A DNA stretch of 64,000 bases from Nocardioides marinus (GTDB taxonomy: Bacteria; Pseudomonadota; Alphaproteobacteria; Rhodobacterales; Rhodobacteraceae), in assembly GCA_019801415.1 (NCBI GenBank), contig JAHVJD010000006.1:62001-126000 (forward strand), given 5' to 3'. The translations under genes and the position numbers were made by a program. Shown here piece by piece: positions 35,133-44,441 of this stretch. Each line of letters opens with the position of its first letter. Position 1 is the first letter of the stretch. The notes under the pieces were generated by a model. That model was not told the DNA's origin, did no database searches, and worked only from the letters and a program-made list of their open reading frames with translations.

Positions 35133-35173
35133 TGGTTTCAATAGTTGGAAACTGGTTCCATTATTTGAAACCA
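35133..35173. promoter_or_regulatory. Nested palindromic operator of the galactoside operon (IclR type)
   Basis: The inner site TGGAAACTGGTTCCA (35146-35160) has 5-bp perfect arms and matches the known E. coli IclR pattern TGGAAATNATTTCCA closely. It is framed by a perfect 9-bp inverted repeat, TGGTTTCAA (35133-35141) and TTGAAACCA (35165-35173). All half-sites share a GAAAC/GAACC core, suggesting two dimers side by side. TTGACA at 35108-35113 may be a -35 element. Confidence 0.7.
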
Positions 35174-35202
35174 ATGACCGGCAGTCAACATGGGAGGATA
35201 CA

Positions 35203-36456
35203 ATGAACTTGCTGAAGGGAACGGTTGCAGGTCTTGCGATGGCCGCCGGTTTGGCCGCATCGGCGCAGGCTGCAGAGCTGAGCGGGACGCTCAAGATTTT
35301 CTCGGATATGTCGAACCCGGCGCCGCGGGCAGTGATGGAGAAGCTGGCGTCGGATTTCGACGCGCTGCATCCCGATCTGACGGTTGAGCTGACCGTGATC
35401 GACCGCGAAGCCTACAAGACCCAGATCCGCAACTTCCTGACCGCCAACGCGCCGGATGTTGCCAACTGGTATGCTGCCAACCGCATGCGCCCCTATGTCT
35501 CTGCCGGTCTGTTCGAGGATGTGTCGGACCTCTGGGCCGAACCCGAGATCGCCGATAACCTCGCCTCGACCAAAGGGGCGATGACGCTGGACGGCAAGCA
35601 GTGGGGCGTGCCCTATACCTATTACCAGTGGGGCGTCTACTACCGCGAGGACATCTACAACGAGCTTGGCCTGGAGGAGCCCAAGGACTGGGAGACCTTC
35701 AAGGCAAACTGCCAGAAGATCCTGGACAGCGGCAAGAAGTGCTTCACCATCGGCACCAAGTTCTTGTGGACCGCGGGTGGCTGGTTTGACTACCTCAACA
35801 TGCGCACCAACGGCTATGATTTCCACATGGCGCTGACCAACGGCGAGGTGGAATGGACCGACGAGCGCGTCCGCCAGACCTTTGCCAACTGGCGCGAGCT
35901 GATCGACATGGGCGCGTTTATCGACAACCATCAGTCCTATAGCTGGCAGGAAGCGCTGCCCTTCATGGTCAACGGAGAGGCCGCGGCCTATCTGATGGGC
36001 AACTTCGCGGTGGCCCCCCTGCGTGAGGCCGGACTGAGCGACGAGCAGCTCGATTTCTACCAGTTTCCGGTCATCAACCCGGATGTGGAACTGGCGGAAG
36101 ATGCGCCGACAGATACCTTCCACATTCCGGCTGCGGCCGAGAACAAGGAAGCTGCACGCGAATTCCTGCGCTACGTGGTTTCTGCCGACGTGCAGACCGC
36201 GATCAACGCGGGTGACGCGCTCGGGCAGCTCCCGGTCAATGCGTCCTCCTCTGTGGATGATGACGAGATGCTGAACCAGGGGTTCGAGATGCTGTCGTCG
36301 AACAGCCCCGGTGGCATCGCGCAGTTCTTTGACCGCGACGCCCCGGCCGAGATGGCCTCGGTGGCGATGGAGGGCTTCCAGGAGTTCATGGTGTTCCCCG
36401 ACAACCTGGACGACATCCTGAACCGGCTCGAAAAGGCCCGCCAGCGGATTTACTGA
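35203..36456 (+). CDS. Galactoside ABC importer periplasmic binding protein (CUT1)
   Basis: A 417-residue extracellular solute-binding protein. Signal peptide MNLLKGTVAGLAMAAGLAAS ends near AQA, then AELSGTLKIFSDMSNPAPRA. Family-1 SBP blocks: GVPYTYYQWGVYYREDIYNE and FWTAGGWFDYL-like LWTAGGWFDYLNMRTNGYDF. GGGAGG (35192-35197) supports ATG 35203. It heads the ten-gene galactoside operon; linkage to alpha- and beta-galactosidases suggests melibiose, raffinose, galactosyl-glycerol or lactose-like ligands, not distinguishable here. Confidence 0.88.
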   Translation: MNLLKGTVAGLAMAAGLAASAQAAELSGTLKIFSDMSNPAPRAVMEKLASDFDALHPDLTVELTVIDREAYKTQIRNFLTANAPDVANWYAANRMRPYVSAGLFEDVSDLWAEPEIADNLASTKGAMTLDGKQWGVPYTYYQWGVYYREDIYNELGLEEPKDWETFKANCQKILDSGKKCFTIGTKFLWTAGGWFDYLNMRTNGYDFHMALTNGEVEWTDERVRQTFANWRELIDMGAFIDNHQSYSWQEALPFMVNGEAAAYLMGNFAVAPLREAGLSDEQLDFYQFPVINPDVELAEDAPTDTFHIPAAAENKEAAREFLRYVVSADVQTAINAGDALGQLPVNASSSVDDDEMLNQGFEMLSSNSPGGIAQFFDRDAPAEMASVAMEGFQEFMVFPDNLDDILNRLEKARQRIY

Positions 36457-36466
36457 ACCTGAAATC

Positions 36467-36490
36467 CCGGGCGGGGATTTTCCCGCCCGG
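36467..36490 (+). terminator. Hairpin after galactoside binding-protein gene
   Basis: A perfect 9-bp stem (CCGGGCGGG at 36467-36475, complement 36482-36490) with a 6-base loop starts 10 bases after the stop. No T-run follows. It probably stabilises the binding-protein message or attenuates the permease genes. Confidence 0.6.
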
Positions 36491-36595
36491 ACCGACCGCA
36501 TGGCCATCGGGCCGCGCGGCCGACCTGTACTAACTTTCTGCCCGCCCGCTCTGAGATGATCCTGAGCGAGATGCGTGTATCCGGGAGATACGCCC

Positions 36596-37519
36596 TTGGC
36601 TGACATCACGACTTCCCTCAACGAGGCGCCGCCGGGCTGGATCCGGCGCAATCGCCAGACGCTTGCCCCGGTCCTGTTCCTGCTGCCGGGCGTGCTGTTC
36701 TTTCTGTTCTACGTGATCTTTCCGATCCTCCAGAGCTTCAACCTGTCGTTCTACCGCTGGGACGGGCTGGGAGAGCCGGTTTACGTCGGCATGGAAAACT
36801 ACGCCGAGTTGTTGGATGACCGCGCCTTTGAAGTCTCGATGTGGAACAACGCGAAATGGCTGCTGCTGTACCTGCTGGCAATTCCGGCGGGGTTGGGGAT
36901 CGCGCTGTTCCTGAATCAGAACGTGGTTGGCATCCGCCTGTACAAGTCACTGTTTTTCTTTCCTTTTGTGATCAGTCAAGTGGTCGTGGGGCTGGTGTTC
37001 AGCTGGTTCTACGATCCGACTTTCGGTTTTTTGAACCAGATCCTTGGATTCTTCGGCCTTGGCACGCTCAACGTGCTGGGAGATCCGACCCTGGTGACCT
37101 ACGGTATCATCGTGGCCGGGCTTTGGCCGCAGACTGCCTATTGCATGATCCTCTATCTGACCGGGTTGAACGCGGTGGACCCCGAACAAGTCGAGGCCGC
37201 GCGGCTGGATGGGGCCAAAGGGTTCAAGATGCTGTGGTACGTCATCATCCCGCAGCTGCGGCCTGCAACCTTCATTGCCTTCGTGGTGACCATCATCGGC
37301 GCGCTGCGCTCGTTTGACCTGATCTCCATCATGACCAACGGCGGCCCGTTCGGCTCGTCGCGGGTGCTGTCATTCTACATGTTTGAAAAGGCGCTGTCGG
37401 AATATGGCTTTCGCATGGGCTATGGCGCGGCCATCGCGGTGGTGCTGTTCCTGATCATGCTGCTGTTCATCGCCTATTTCCTGTGGTCGATGTACCAAGA
37501 AGAGAAGGGGGGCCGCTGA
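36596..37519 (+). CDS. Galactoside ABC permease (MalF/UgpA type)
   Basis: A 307-residue permease with six helices (LAPVLFLLPGVLFFLFYVIF first) and the EAA loop QVEAARLDGAKGFKMLWYVI. The start is TTG 36596, 9 bases after GGGAG (36582-36586); an upstream in-frame GTG at 36575 is less likely. Overlaps the next permease by one base (TGATG). Forms the channel with its partner and the divergent ATPase. Confidence 0.88.
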   Translation: MADITTSLNEAPPGWIRRNRQTLAPVLFLLPGVLFFLFYVIFPILQSFNLSFYRWDGLGEPVYVGMENYAELLDDRAFEVSMWNNAKWLLLYLLAIPAGLGIALFLNQNVVGIRLYKSLFFFPFVISQVVVGLVFSWFYDPTFGFLNQILGFFGLGTLNVLGDPTLVTYGIIVAGLWPQTAYCMILYLTGLNAVDPEQVEAARLDGAKGFKMLWYVIIPQLRPATFIAFVVTIIGALRSFDLISIMTNGGPFGSSRVLSFYMFEKALSEYGFRMGYGAAIAVVLFLIMLLFIAYFLWSMYQEEKGGR

Positions 37520-38367
37520 TGTTCCCGCGTCCGATTGAGAAATCCTCTCCCGCCTGGGCGGCCACCTATCAGGCGCTGGTGCCGATGGCGCTGATCCTCT
37601 GGCTGTTGCCGCTGATCGCGGTCGCTGTCTTCTCCATCAAGCCGGATGTGGATTTCACCACCGGTAATTACTGGGGCTGGCCCTCGGCCTTCAAAGGGTT
37701 CGAGAACTACGGCAAGGTGTTTTTTGCCTCCGACATGCCGCGCTATCTGCTGAATTCGGTGCTGATCACGGTGCCGACCGTCATCGGCGCGGTTGCACTG
37801 TCCTGCATGACCGGCTTCGCCCTGGGCGTGTACAAGTTCCGCGGCAACCTCTTGCTGTTCTTTATGTTCGTGGCGGGCAACTTCGTGCCCTTCCAGATCC
37901 TGATGGTGCCGGTGCGCGACCTGACGCTGGACATGGGGCTCTACAATACCAAGCTGGGGCTGGTGCTGTTCCATGTTGCCTTTCAGACCGGTTTCTGCAC
38001 CCTGTTCATGCGCAACTTTATCCGGGCGCTGCCGTTTGAACTGATTGAAGCGGCGCGGGTCGAGGGCGTGGCAGAATGGCGGATCTTCTGGTTCGTCGTG
38101 CTGCCCTTGATGAAGCCCGCGATTGCGGCGCTGTCGGTGCTGATCTTCACCTTCATCTGGAACGATTACTTCTGGGCGGTGGTGCTGACCCAAGGCGCGG
38201 AAAGCCAGCCGGTGACAGCGGGTATCACCTCGTTCAACGCGCAGTACCGCGCTGCCTATCACCTGATGAGCGCGGGCTCGATCGTGGCGGCGCTGCCGCC
38301 GGTGGCGATGTTCTTCCTGATGCAGCGGCATTTCATTGCCGGGCTGACCCTGGGGGCTGTGAAATGA
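37519..38367 (+). CDS. Galactoside ABC permease (MalG/UgpE type)
   Basis: A 282-residue permease. N-terminal hydrophobic segment LVPMALILWLLPLIAVAVFS; EAA loop LIEAARVEGVAEWRIFWFVV; the usual C-terminal end RHFIAGLTLGAVK. It overlaps the upstream permease (TGATG) and the alpha-galactosidase start (ATGA), so import and hydrolysis genes are translationally coupled. Confidence 0.9.
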   Translation: MFPRPIEKSSPAWAATYQALVPMALILWLLPLIAVAVFSIKPDVDFTTGNYWGWPSAFKGFENYGKVFFASDMPRYLLNSVLITVPTVIGAVALSCMTGFALGVYKFRGNLLLFFMFVAGNFVPFQILMVPVRDLTLDMGLYNTKLGLVLFHVAFQTGFCTLFMRNFIRALPFELIEAARVEGVAEWRIFWFVVLPLMKPAIAALSVLIFTFIWNDYFWAVVLTQGAESQPVTAGITSFNAQYRAAYHLMSAGSIVAALPPVAMFFLMQRHFIAGLTLGAVK

Positions 38368-40430
38368 GCGACGCGTTGCAGTTCTGGCGTATTGATGCGC
38401 CGGGTCAGACGCTGGTGCTGTCATCGGACGGCAGTATTCCCGGCGCGTTGTACTGGGGGCCTGCGCTGCACCCGGAGACGGATCTGGCCGCGCTGTCCCA
38501 CGCTTGCGAACAGGAGGTGACGGGCGGGATGATCGACCGGCTGCCGCCCCTGTCGCTGTGCCCCGAGGCGTCGTGGTCGTTCGAAGGCCAACCGGGTCTG
38601 GTGGCCTACCGGGATGGCAAACCACTGTATCCGCGCTTCCGGCTGGAAGTCACCGATGGGGCGGAGTTCACCTGCCGGGACAACGATCTGGGTCTGTCGC
38701 TGACCTTCCTGTTCGAGGTTGTCGGCCAGACGATCTCGGCGAAGGCAACACTGGAAAGCGACGCGGAAATCACCCTTCATCACCTCGCCGCACCGGTGCT
38801 GCCGGGGCCGCAGATGGGGCAGGAGATCGTCGATTTCTCCGGCCGTTGGATCGGTGAATTCCAAGTGGAACGCGCGCCCTGGCGGGCGGGCATCCACAAG
38901 CGGGAAGCGCGCACGGGGCGTTCCGGGCACGAACATCCACCACTGGCGTATTTCCCCGAAGCCGGGGCAAGCAACACCCAAGGCACGGTTTTTGCCATGC
39001 ATTATGGCTGGTCCGGCGGCCACGTCATGCTGGCAGAGGAACTGCCGTCGGGGCGGCGGCAGATCCAATGGAGCCACGCATGCGGCACACGGGCGGCTGG
39101 CACCCGTTTCGATACGGCTCCGCTGTATCTCGCGGTGTCGCAATCAGGCTTCAATGGCTGCGCCACCGCGTTTCAGCGCCTGCTGCGCGACCATGTGGTG
39201 ACTTGGCCCAAGCCGGAAACGCCGCGCCCGGTGCATTACAACTGCTGGGAAGCGGTCTATTTCGACCATGACATGGCCGTCCTGAGCGAGATCGCCGAGC
39301 GAGCCGCAGCCTTGGGCGCGGAACGGTTCGTGCTGGATGATGGCTGGTTCGGAAGACGCGATGACGACACCTCCAGCCTGGGCGATTGGGAAATTGACCG
39401 GCGCAAATGGCCGGATGGCCTGACACCGCTGATCAACCATGTTGAACGCCTTGGGATGACATTCGGCCTTTGGGTCGAGCCGGAAATGGTGAACCTGGAC
39501 AGTGATCTGGCGCGGGCGCATCCGGACTGGATCCTTGGGCCGCAGGACCAGATCGAAGGGCGCCAGCAGCGCGTTCTGGACCTGTCGAGGCCCGAGGTGC
39601 GGGACCACCTGTTCCGGAAGCTCTCGGCGCTGCTGCAGGACAACCGCATCGACTATTTGAAATGGGACCACAACCGGTTGCTGCCGATCGCAGATGCGGC
39701 CCAGACCGAGGGCATCTACGCGCTGCTCGGCGACCTGCGCCGCGCTTTCCCGAACGTCGAAATCGAAAGCTGCGCCTCGGGCGGCGGGCGGATCGATGCG
39801 GGCATTCTGAGTTTCACGCAGCGGGTCTGGCTGTCGGACAGCAACGACGCGCTGGAGCGGCTGCGCATTCAGCACGACGCAGCGCTGCTGCTGCCGATGT
39901 CCGTCACCGGCACGCATGTCGGGCCGCGGGTCTGCCACACGTCGGGTCGGACAATTGACATCCGCATGCGGGCGTGGATCGCCGCGCAGCGGCACATGGG
40001 GTTCGAGATGGACCCGCGCGAACTGACGGCTGAGGAAGCAGAGGTTCTGAAACGTGTCACCAGCTGGTGGAAGGACAACCGGCACTGGCGGATGCAGGCG
40101 GATATCCTGCGCCTCGACAGTGCCGACGCCAGCGTGATTGCGGAACAGCAGTTGGCGATGGATGGCAACCGGTTCGTGGTCTTTGCGGGCAAGGCGCGTT
40201 GTGCGCATCAGATCATGCCTCGTCCCTTGCGGCTGACCGGGCTGGATCCGCAGGCGCTCTATCGAATTGATCTCGTTAATCGCGACGAATTGCACCACCT
40301 CTCACGCGGGAACACCGCATTCAAGGATGGCCCGCTGGTGCTCAGCGGCCAGATTCTGATGCAGCAGGGGCTGACCCTGCCGTGGCAATTCCCCGAAACG
40401 GTCTGGGTGATCGAAGGAGAAAGACAATGA
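38364..40430 (+). CDS. Alpha-galactosidase, GH36
   Basis: A 688-residue GH36 enzyme with no signal peptide, so it hydrolyses imported alpha-galactosides in the cytoplasm. The N-terminal beta-sandwich covers about residues 1-285 and the catalytic barrel begins at NYCWEAVYFDHD (293-304). Nucleophile Asp435 is in DYLKWDHNR; acid/base Asp492 is in VWLSDSND. VLDDGWFG (323-330) and ESCASGGGR (468-476) are also typical. Overlaps its neighbours on both sides by 4 bases. Bacterial GH36 substrates include melibiose and raffinose. Confidence 0.93.
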   Translation: MSDALQFWRIDAPGQTLVLSSDGSIPGALYWGPALHPETDLAALSHACEQEVTGGMIDRLPPLSLCPEASWSFEGQPGLVAYRDGKPLYPRFRLEVTDGAEFTCRDNDLGLSLTFLFEVVGQTISAKATLESDAEITLHHLAAPVLPGPQMGQEIVDFSGRWIGEFQVERAPWRAGIHKREARTGRSGHEHPPLAYFPEAGASNTQGTVFAMHYGWSGGHVMLAEELPSGRRQIQWSHACGTRAAGTRFDTAPLYLAVSQSGFNGCATAFQRLLRDHVVTWPKPETPRPVHYNCWEAVYFDHDMAVLSEIAERAAALGAERFVLDDGWFGRRDDDTSSLGDWEIDRRKWPDGLTPLINHVERLGMTFGLWVEPEMVNLDSDLARAHPDWILGPQDQIEGRQQRVLDLSRPEVRDHLFRKLSALLQDNRIDYLKWDHNRLLPIADAAQTEGIYALLGDLRRAFPNVEIESCASGGGRIDAGILSFTQRVWLSDSNDALERLRIQHDAALLLPMSVTGTHVGPRVCHTSGRTIDIRMRAWIAAQRHMGFEMDPRELTAEEAEVLKRVTSWWKDNRHWRMQADILRLDSADASVIAEQQLAMDGNRFVVFAGKARCAHQIMPRPLRLTGLDPQALYRIDLVNRDELHHLSRGNTAFKDGPLVLSGQILMQQGLTLPWQFPETVWVIEGERQ

Positions 40431-42142
40431 CCAAGGACCGCCGCAGCCAGGGCTGGTACGGCAAGCTGGACAAGGACGGCTTCATCCATCGTTCCTGGAT
40501 GAAGAACCAGGGGTTTCCCGATCACGCCTTTGACGGGCGGCCGATCATCGGTATCTGCAACACTTGGTCCGAGCTGACACCCTGCAACTCCGGCCTGCGG
40601 GATCTGGCCGAAGGCGTGAAGCGCGGCGTCTGGGAGGCTGGGGGCTTTCCGGTGGAATTCCCGGTGATGAGCCTCGGCGAGACCCAGATGAAGCCGACCG
40701 CGATGCTGTTTCGCAATCTCCTGGCGATGGACGTCGAGGAGTCGATCCGCGCCTATGGCATCGACGGCGTGGTGCTGCTCGGCGGTTGCGACAAGACCAC
40801 GCCTGGCCAGTTGATGGGCGCCGCCTCGGTTGATCTGCCGTCCATCGTCGTCTCCTCCGGGCCGATGCTGAACGGCAAATACCGCGGGCAGGACATCGGC
40901 TCGGGCACGGATGTGTGGAAATTCTCCGAAGCGGTGCGCGCGGGTGAGATGACGCTGAAGGACTTCATGAACGCTGAATCCGGCATGAGTCGGTCCAAGG
41001 GTGTCTGCATGACCATGGGCACGGCTTCCACCATGGCCTCGGTGGTTGAGGCGATGGGCATGTCGCTGCCTACGAACGCCGCGCTGCCGGCGGTGGACGC
41101 GCGACGGATGGCGCTGGCGCATCTGACCGGCAAGCGAATTGTCGAGATGGTCGAGGAAGACCTGAAACCGTCGGACGTATTGACCAAGGCCGCGTTCGAA
41201 AACGCGATCCTTGCCAATGCCGCCGTGGGGGGATCGACAAATGCCGTGGTGCATCTGTTGGCACTTGCCGCCCGTGTGGGGGTGGAGCTTGATCTGAAGG
41301 ATTTCGAGATCGGGTCCGAGATCCCGCTGCTGGTCAACTGCATGCCCTCGGGCAAATACCTGATGGAGGATTTCTGTTACGCTGGCGGCATGCCCGTTGT
41401 GCTGAAGCAGTTGCAGGACCAAGGTCATCTGCGCAGCGCCAAAACGGTTCTGGGCGGCGACATCACCGCCTATGCCGAGGGTGCGGAGTGTTTCAACGAG
41501 GATGTTATCCGTACATTTGATGCCCCGGTGAAACCCGCCGCGGGCTTGCGGGTGTTGCGCGGCAATCTGGCTCCCAACGGCGCCATCGTGAAGCCCTCGG
41601 CAGCCTCGGATCATCTGCTGGAGCACGAGGGGGAGGCCTATGTCTTCGAGAGCATCGAGGACATGAAAGCCAATATCGACCGCGAGGACCTGCCGGTGAC
41701 ACGGGACACCATCCTTGTCCTCAAGGGCTGCGGGCCGAAGGGGTATCCGGGCATGCCGGAGGTCGGCAACATGCCGATTCCGCGTCGGCTGGTGACCCAA
41801 GGGGTGAAGGACATGATCCGCGTCTCGGACGCGCGCATGTCCGGCACCGCATTCGGAACCGTGATCCTGCATGTCTCGCCCGAGGCGCAGGCGGGCGGAC
41901 CGCTGGCGCTGGTCCGGACCGGCGACCGCATCCGGGTGTCGGCGTCCAAGGGCGAGCTGGAGTTGCTGATCTCGGCCGAGGAAATGGACGCCCGCCGCGC
42001 CGCTTGGCAGCCCGACCCGCCGCATTACACCCGCGGTTATGCCAAGCTGTACATCGATCACGTGCTGCAGGCCGACAAAGGCGCGGATCTGGATTTCCTG
42101 GTGGGCAAGGATACCCGCCCAGTGACGAGGGAGAGCCACTGA
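40427..42142 (+). CDS. IlvD/Edd-family sugar-acid dehydratase, probably galactonate or arabinonate dehydratase
   Basis: A 571-residue Fe-S dehydratase. The expected cluster cysteines are Cys53 (TPCNSG), Cys121 (GGCDKT) and Cys194 (GVCMTMGTAS), with Asp122 and Lys123 beside the Mg site and SDARMSGT holding the catalytic Ser. Cys spacing is that of the L-arabinonate/D-galactonate dehydratase subgroup as I recall it, and the length is closer to that group than to Edd (about 600). In this operon it should convert D-galactonate to 2-keto-3-deoxygalactonate, replacing the enolase-type DgoD of E. coli. ATG overlaps the alpha-galactosidase stop (ATGA). Confidence 0.88.
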   Translation: MTKDRRSQGWYGKLDKDGFIHRSWMKNQGFPDHAFDGRPIIGICNTWSELTPCNSGLRDLAEGVKRGVWEAGGFPVEFPVMSLGETQMKPTAMLFRNLLAMDVEESIRAYGIDGVVLLGGCDKTTPGQLMGAASVDLPSIVVSSGPMLNGKYRGQDIGSGTDVWKFSEAVRAGEMTLKDFMNAESGMSRSKGVCMTMGTASTMASVVEAMGMSLPTNAALPAVDARRMALAHLTGKRIVEMVEEDLKPSDVLTKAAFENAILANAAVGGSTNAVVHLLALAARVGVELDLKDFEIGSEIPLLVNCMPSGKYLMEDFCYAGGMPVVLKQLQDQGHLRSAKTVLGGDITAYAEGAECFNEDVIRTFDAPVKPAAGLRVLRGNLAPNGAIVKPSAASDHLLEHEGEAYVFESIEDMKANIDREDLPVTRDTILVLKGCGPKGYPGMPEVGNMPIPRRLVTQGVKDMIRVSDARMSGTAFGTVILHVSPEAQAGGPLALVRTGDRIRVSASKGELELLISAEEMDARRAAWQPDPPHYTRGYAKLYIDHVLQADKGADLDFLVGKDTRPVTRESH

Positions 42143-42143
42143 C

Positions 42144-42914
42144 ATGGACCTGAACGCAACTTTCCGCGACCTCCAGGGCGCCTCTGTCTTCATCACCGGC
42201 GGAGGCTCAGGTATCGGTGCGGCCCTGACCGAGGGCTTCCTGCGCCAGGGCGCCAAGGTGGCTTTTGTCGGGCGCTCGGATGCCACTGCATTCGCTGATC
42301 GAATGGCAGAGGAGACCGGCAACAGGCCGTTGTTCATCCAATGCGACATCACCGACATTTCGGCCCTGAAGGCGGCAATTGATCAGGCGGCCAAGGCGCA
42401 TGGCCCGGTCGGCGTGTTGGTCAACAACGCCGCGAACGACCAGCGCCACGCGACGCTGGAGGTGGACGAGGCATTCTGGGACTGGTCACAGGCGATCAAC
42501 CTCAAGGCCTATTTCTTTGCCTGCCAAGCCGTGCTGCCGGGCATGCAGAAACTGGGCGGCGGCTCGATCGTGAACTTCACCTCAATCAGCTACATGATGG
42601 GCAATGCAGGCTACCCTGCTTACACCACGGCCAATGCTGGCATCAACGGCATGACCCGAAGCCTCGCACGGGAATTCGGCGCTGATCGCATCCGGGTGAA
42701 CGCGCTGGCACCGGGCTGGGTGCTGACCGAAAAGCAGCTCGACAAATGGGCCACCCCCGAGGCGCTGGCTGCGCACCTGGAGCGCCAGTGTCTAAAGGAT
42801 CACCTCGCGCCACAGGACATTGTCGAGTCGACGCTGTTCCTGGCCTCCAAGGCCAGCCGCATGATTTCGGGTCAGGCGTTGGTGGTTGACGGTGGCGTCG
42901 TGGTGTCGGGATGA
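42144..42914 (+). CDS. SDR-family sugar dehydrogenase, probable D-galactose 1-dehydrogenase, with atypical catalytic residue
   Basis: A 256-residue SDR. GGGSGIG (20-25 region) binds NAD(P) and NNAAN is at 94-98. Ser147 and Tyr160 stand 13 apart as usual, but the residue four after Tyr160 is Asn164 (YTTAN, codon AAT at 42633-42635) where classical SDRs have Lys. The rest of the fold looks intact and the C-terminus is normal ([17 protein letters not shown]). By position between dehydratase and kinase it should oxidise galactose (or arabinose) to the lactone. Starts one base after the dehydratase stop and overlaps dgoK. Confidence 0.82.
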   Translation: MDLNATFRDLQGASVFITGGGSGIGAALTEGFLRQGAKVAFVGRSDATAFADRMAEETGNRPLFIQCDITDISALKAAIDQAAKAHGPVGVLVNNAANDQRHATLEVDEAFWDWSQAINLKAYFFACQAVLPGMQKLGGGSIVNFTSISYMMGNAGYPAYTTANAGINGMTRSLAREFGADRIRVNALAPGWVLTEKQLDKWATPEALAAHLERQCLKDHLAPQDIVESTLFLASKASRMISGQALVVDGGVVVSG

Positions 42915-43831
42915 TTGGCGCGGATCGCAAGGCGGTTTCATGGGTCGCGGCCGACTGGGGCACGTCGCACCTGCGGCTCTGGCCTATCGGTGCAGATGGC
43001 GCGCCGCTGGGCCGGATCGACTCGGACAATGGAATGTCAAACCTGAAACCGAGGGAATACGAACCGACACTTCTGGCGCTTCTGGAGCCTTATCTGGATC
43101 CTGACAGACGCCTAGATGTGATCTGCTGCGGTATGGCGGGTTCCCGGCAGGGCTGGATGGAAGCCCCCTACGTCCACGTGCCTTGTCCGCCGCCATCATT
43201 TGGCACGGCGACGCAGATCAAGACGCAGGATGCCCGGCTCAGGGTGAATATCCTTTCCGGGGTGAAACAGGCCGACCCTGCAGATGTAATGCGCGGAGAG
43301 GAGACCCAGATTGCTGGAGTGCTGTCGCAGCAACCGGATTTTGACGGGGTCATCTGCCTGCCTGGCACCCATACGAAATGGGTGTCGGTCCAGAACGGCG
43401 AAATCACTGGCTTTGCCACGTTCTTGTCCGGGGAGCTGTTTCAGCTGGTGTGCAACCACTCCGTCCTGCGGCATACACTTGCGCGCGAAGGCTGGGACGC
43501 TCCGGCTTTCGAAGCGGGTTGCGCGGAAGGTGCGGCCAGTCCGGACCGCCTTGCCAATGCGCTGTTTGGCCTGCGAGCCGGCGCTCTCCTGAGCGACCTT
43601 GATCCGGTAGCAGCGCGATCACGCGCCTCCGGTTACATCCTTGGCATGGAAGTCGCCGCGGTGCGCGATGAATGGCAGGGCAGGCCAGTGGTCATCGTTG
43701 GCGAAAATGAAATCGCGCAGGCCTACGCTGCGGCGCTGAGCCTACAGGACGCTGAGGCAGCGGTGAAAGATGCAGAAACTGTAACGCTGGCAGGGCTTTG
43801 CGCGGCCCGGGCGGAAATGATGCGAGGATAG
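42911..43831 (+). CDS. dgoK: 2-dehydro-3-deoxygalactonokinase DgoK
   Basis: A 306-residue kinase of the DgoK family phosphorylating 2-keto-3-deoxygalactonate at the 6-position. N-terminal phosphate motif [13 protein letters not shown], then [27 protein letters not shown] and FLSGELFQL are family blocks of the actin-like ATPase fold. ATG overlaps the dehydrogenase stop (ATGA); the aldolase gene follows 4 bases after its stop. Confidence 0.92.
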   Translation: MIGADRKAVSWVAADWGTSHLRLWPIGADGAPLGRIDSDNGMSNLKPREYEPTLLALLEPYLDPDRRLDVICCGMAGSRQGWMEAPYVHVPCPPPSFGTATQIKTQDARLRVNILSGVKQADPADVMRGEETQIAGVLSQQPDFDGVICLPGTHTKWVSVQNGEITGFATFLSGELFQLVCNHSVLRHTLAREGWDAPAFEAGCAEGAASPDRLANALFGLRAGALLSDLDPVAARSRASGYILGMEVAAVRDEWQGRPVVIVGENEIAQAYAAALSLQDAEAAVKDAETVTLAGLCAARAEMMRG

Positions 43832-43835
43832 ATTG

Positions 43836-44441
43836 ATGAGCCGCAACCTGATCGCCATTCTGCGGGGGCTGACACCGCAGGAGGCGCTGCCCGTCACTGA
43901 CGCGCTGATCGCCGCCGGGATCACCCGGATCGAGGTGCCGCTGAACTCCCCCCAGCCCTTTGATAGCATCGCGGCGATGGTCAGCCATGCGTCGGACCGG
44001 GCCTTGATCGGGGCGGGAACCGTGCTGGATCGGCAATCGGTCGCGCGCCTCAGGGAAATCGGTGCCGGGATGGTTGTCTCGCCCGATTGCAATCCGGAGG
44101 TCATTGAGGCGGCCAAGGCTTCCGGCATGCTCTCTTTCCCCGGCGTCTTCACCCCGACCGAGGCCTTCACGGCCCTGCGCGCGGGCGCGGACGGGCTGAA
44201 GTTCTTCCCGGCGTTCAAACTGGGGCTCGACGGCTTCAAGGCGCTGAAGGCGGTGCTGCCGCCGGACGCGGCGACCTATGCCGTGGGCGGTGTCGGACCT
44301 GCGAACTTCGCCGAGTGGAAGGCCGCGGGCATCAGCGGTTTCGGTATCGGGTCCAACCTGTTCAAGCCCGGTATGTCCGTCGCAGACGTTGCTGCGAATG
44401 CAAAAGACATGGTCCGCGCCTATGACGAGGATTTCGCATGA
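43836..44441 (+). CDS. dgoA: 2-dehydro-3-deoxy-6-phosphogalactonate aldolase DgoA
   Basis: A 201-residue class I KDPG/KDPGal aldolase giving pyruvate and glyceraldehyde-3-phosphate. Glu33 (RIEVPLNSP) and the Schiff-base Lys122 (GLKFFPA) are present; VPLNSP is the variant found in the KDPGal branch. ATG 43836 has GAGGA 8 bases upstream; the preceding in-frame TTG at 43833 is less likely. Overlaps the lactonase start by 4 bases. Confidence 0.93.
   Translation: MSRNLIAILRGLTPQEALPVTDALIAAGITRIEVPLNSPQPFDSIAAMVSHASDRALIGAGTVLDRQSVARLREIGAGMVVSPDCNPEVIEAAKASGMLSFPGVFTPTEAFTALRAGADGLKFFPAFKLGLDGFKALKAVLPPDAATYAVGGVGPANFAEWKAAGISGFGIGSNLFKPGMSVADVAANAKDMVRAYDEDFA

Noticed and set aside
40259-42358. 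Antisense frame of 699 codons opposite the dehydratase
   Set aside because: The + strand encodes a complete Fe-S dehydratase with all catalytic Cys; the antisense translation is His/Arg/Gln-rich with no family features.
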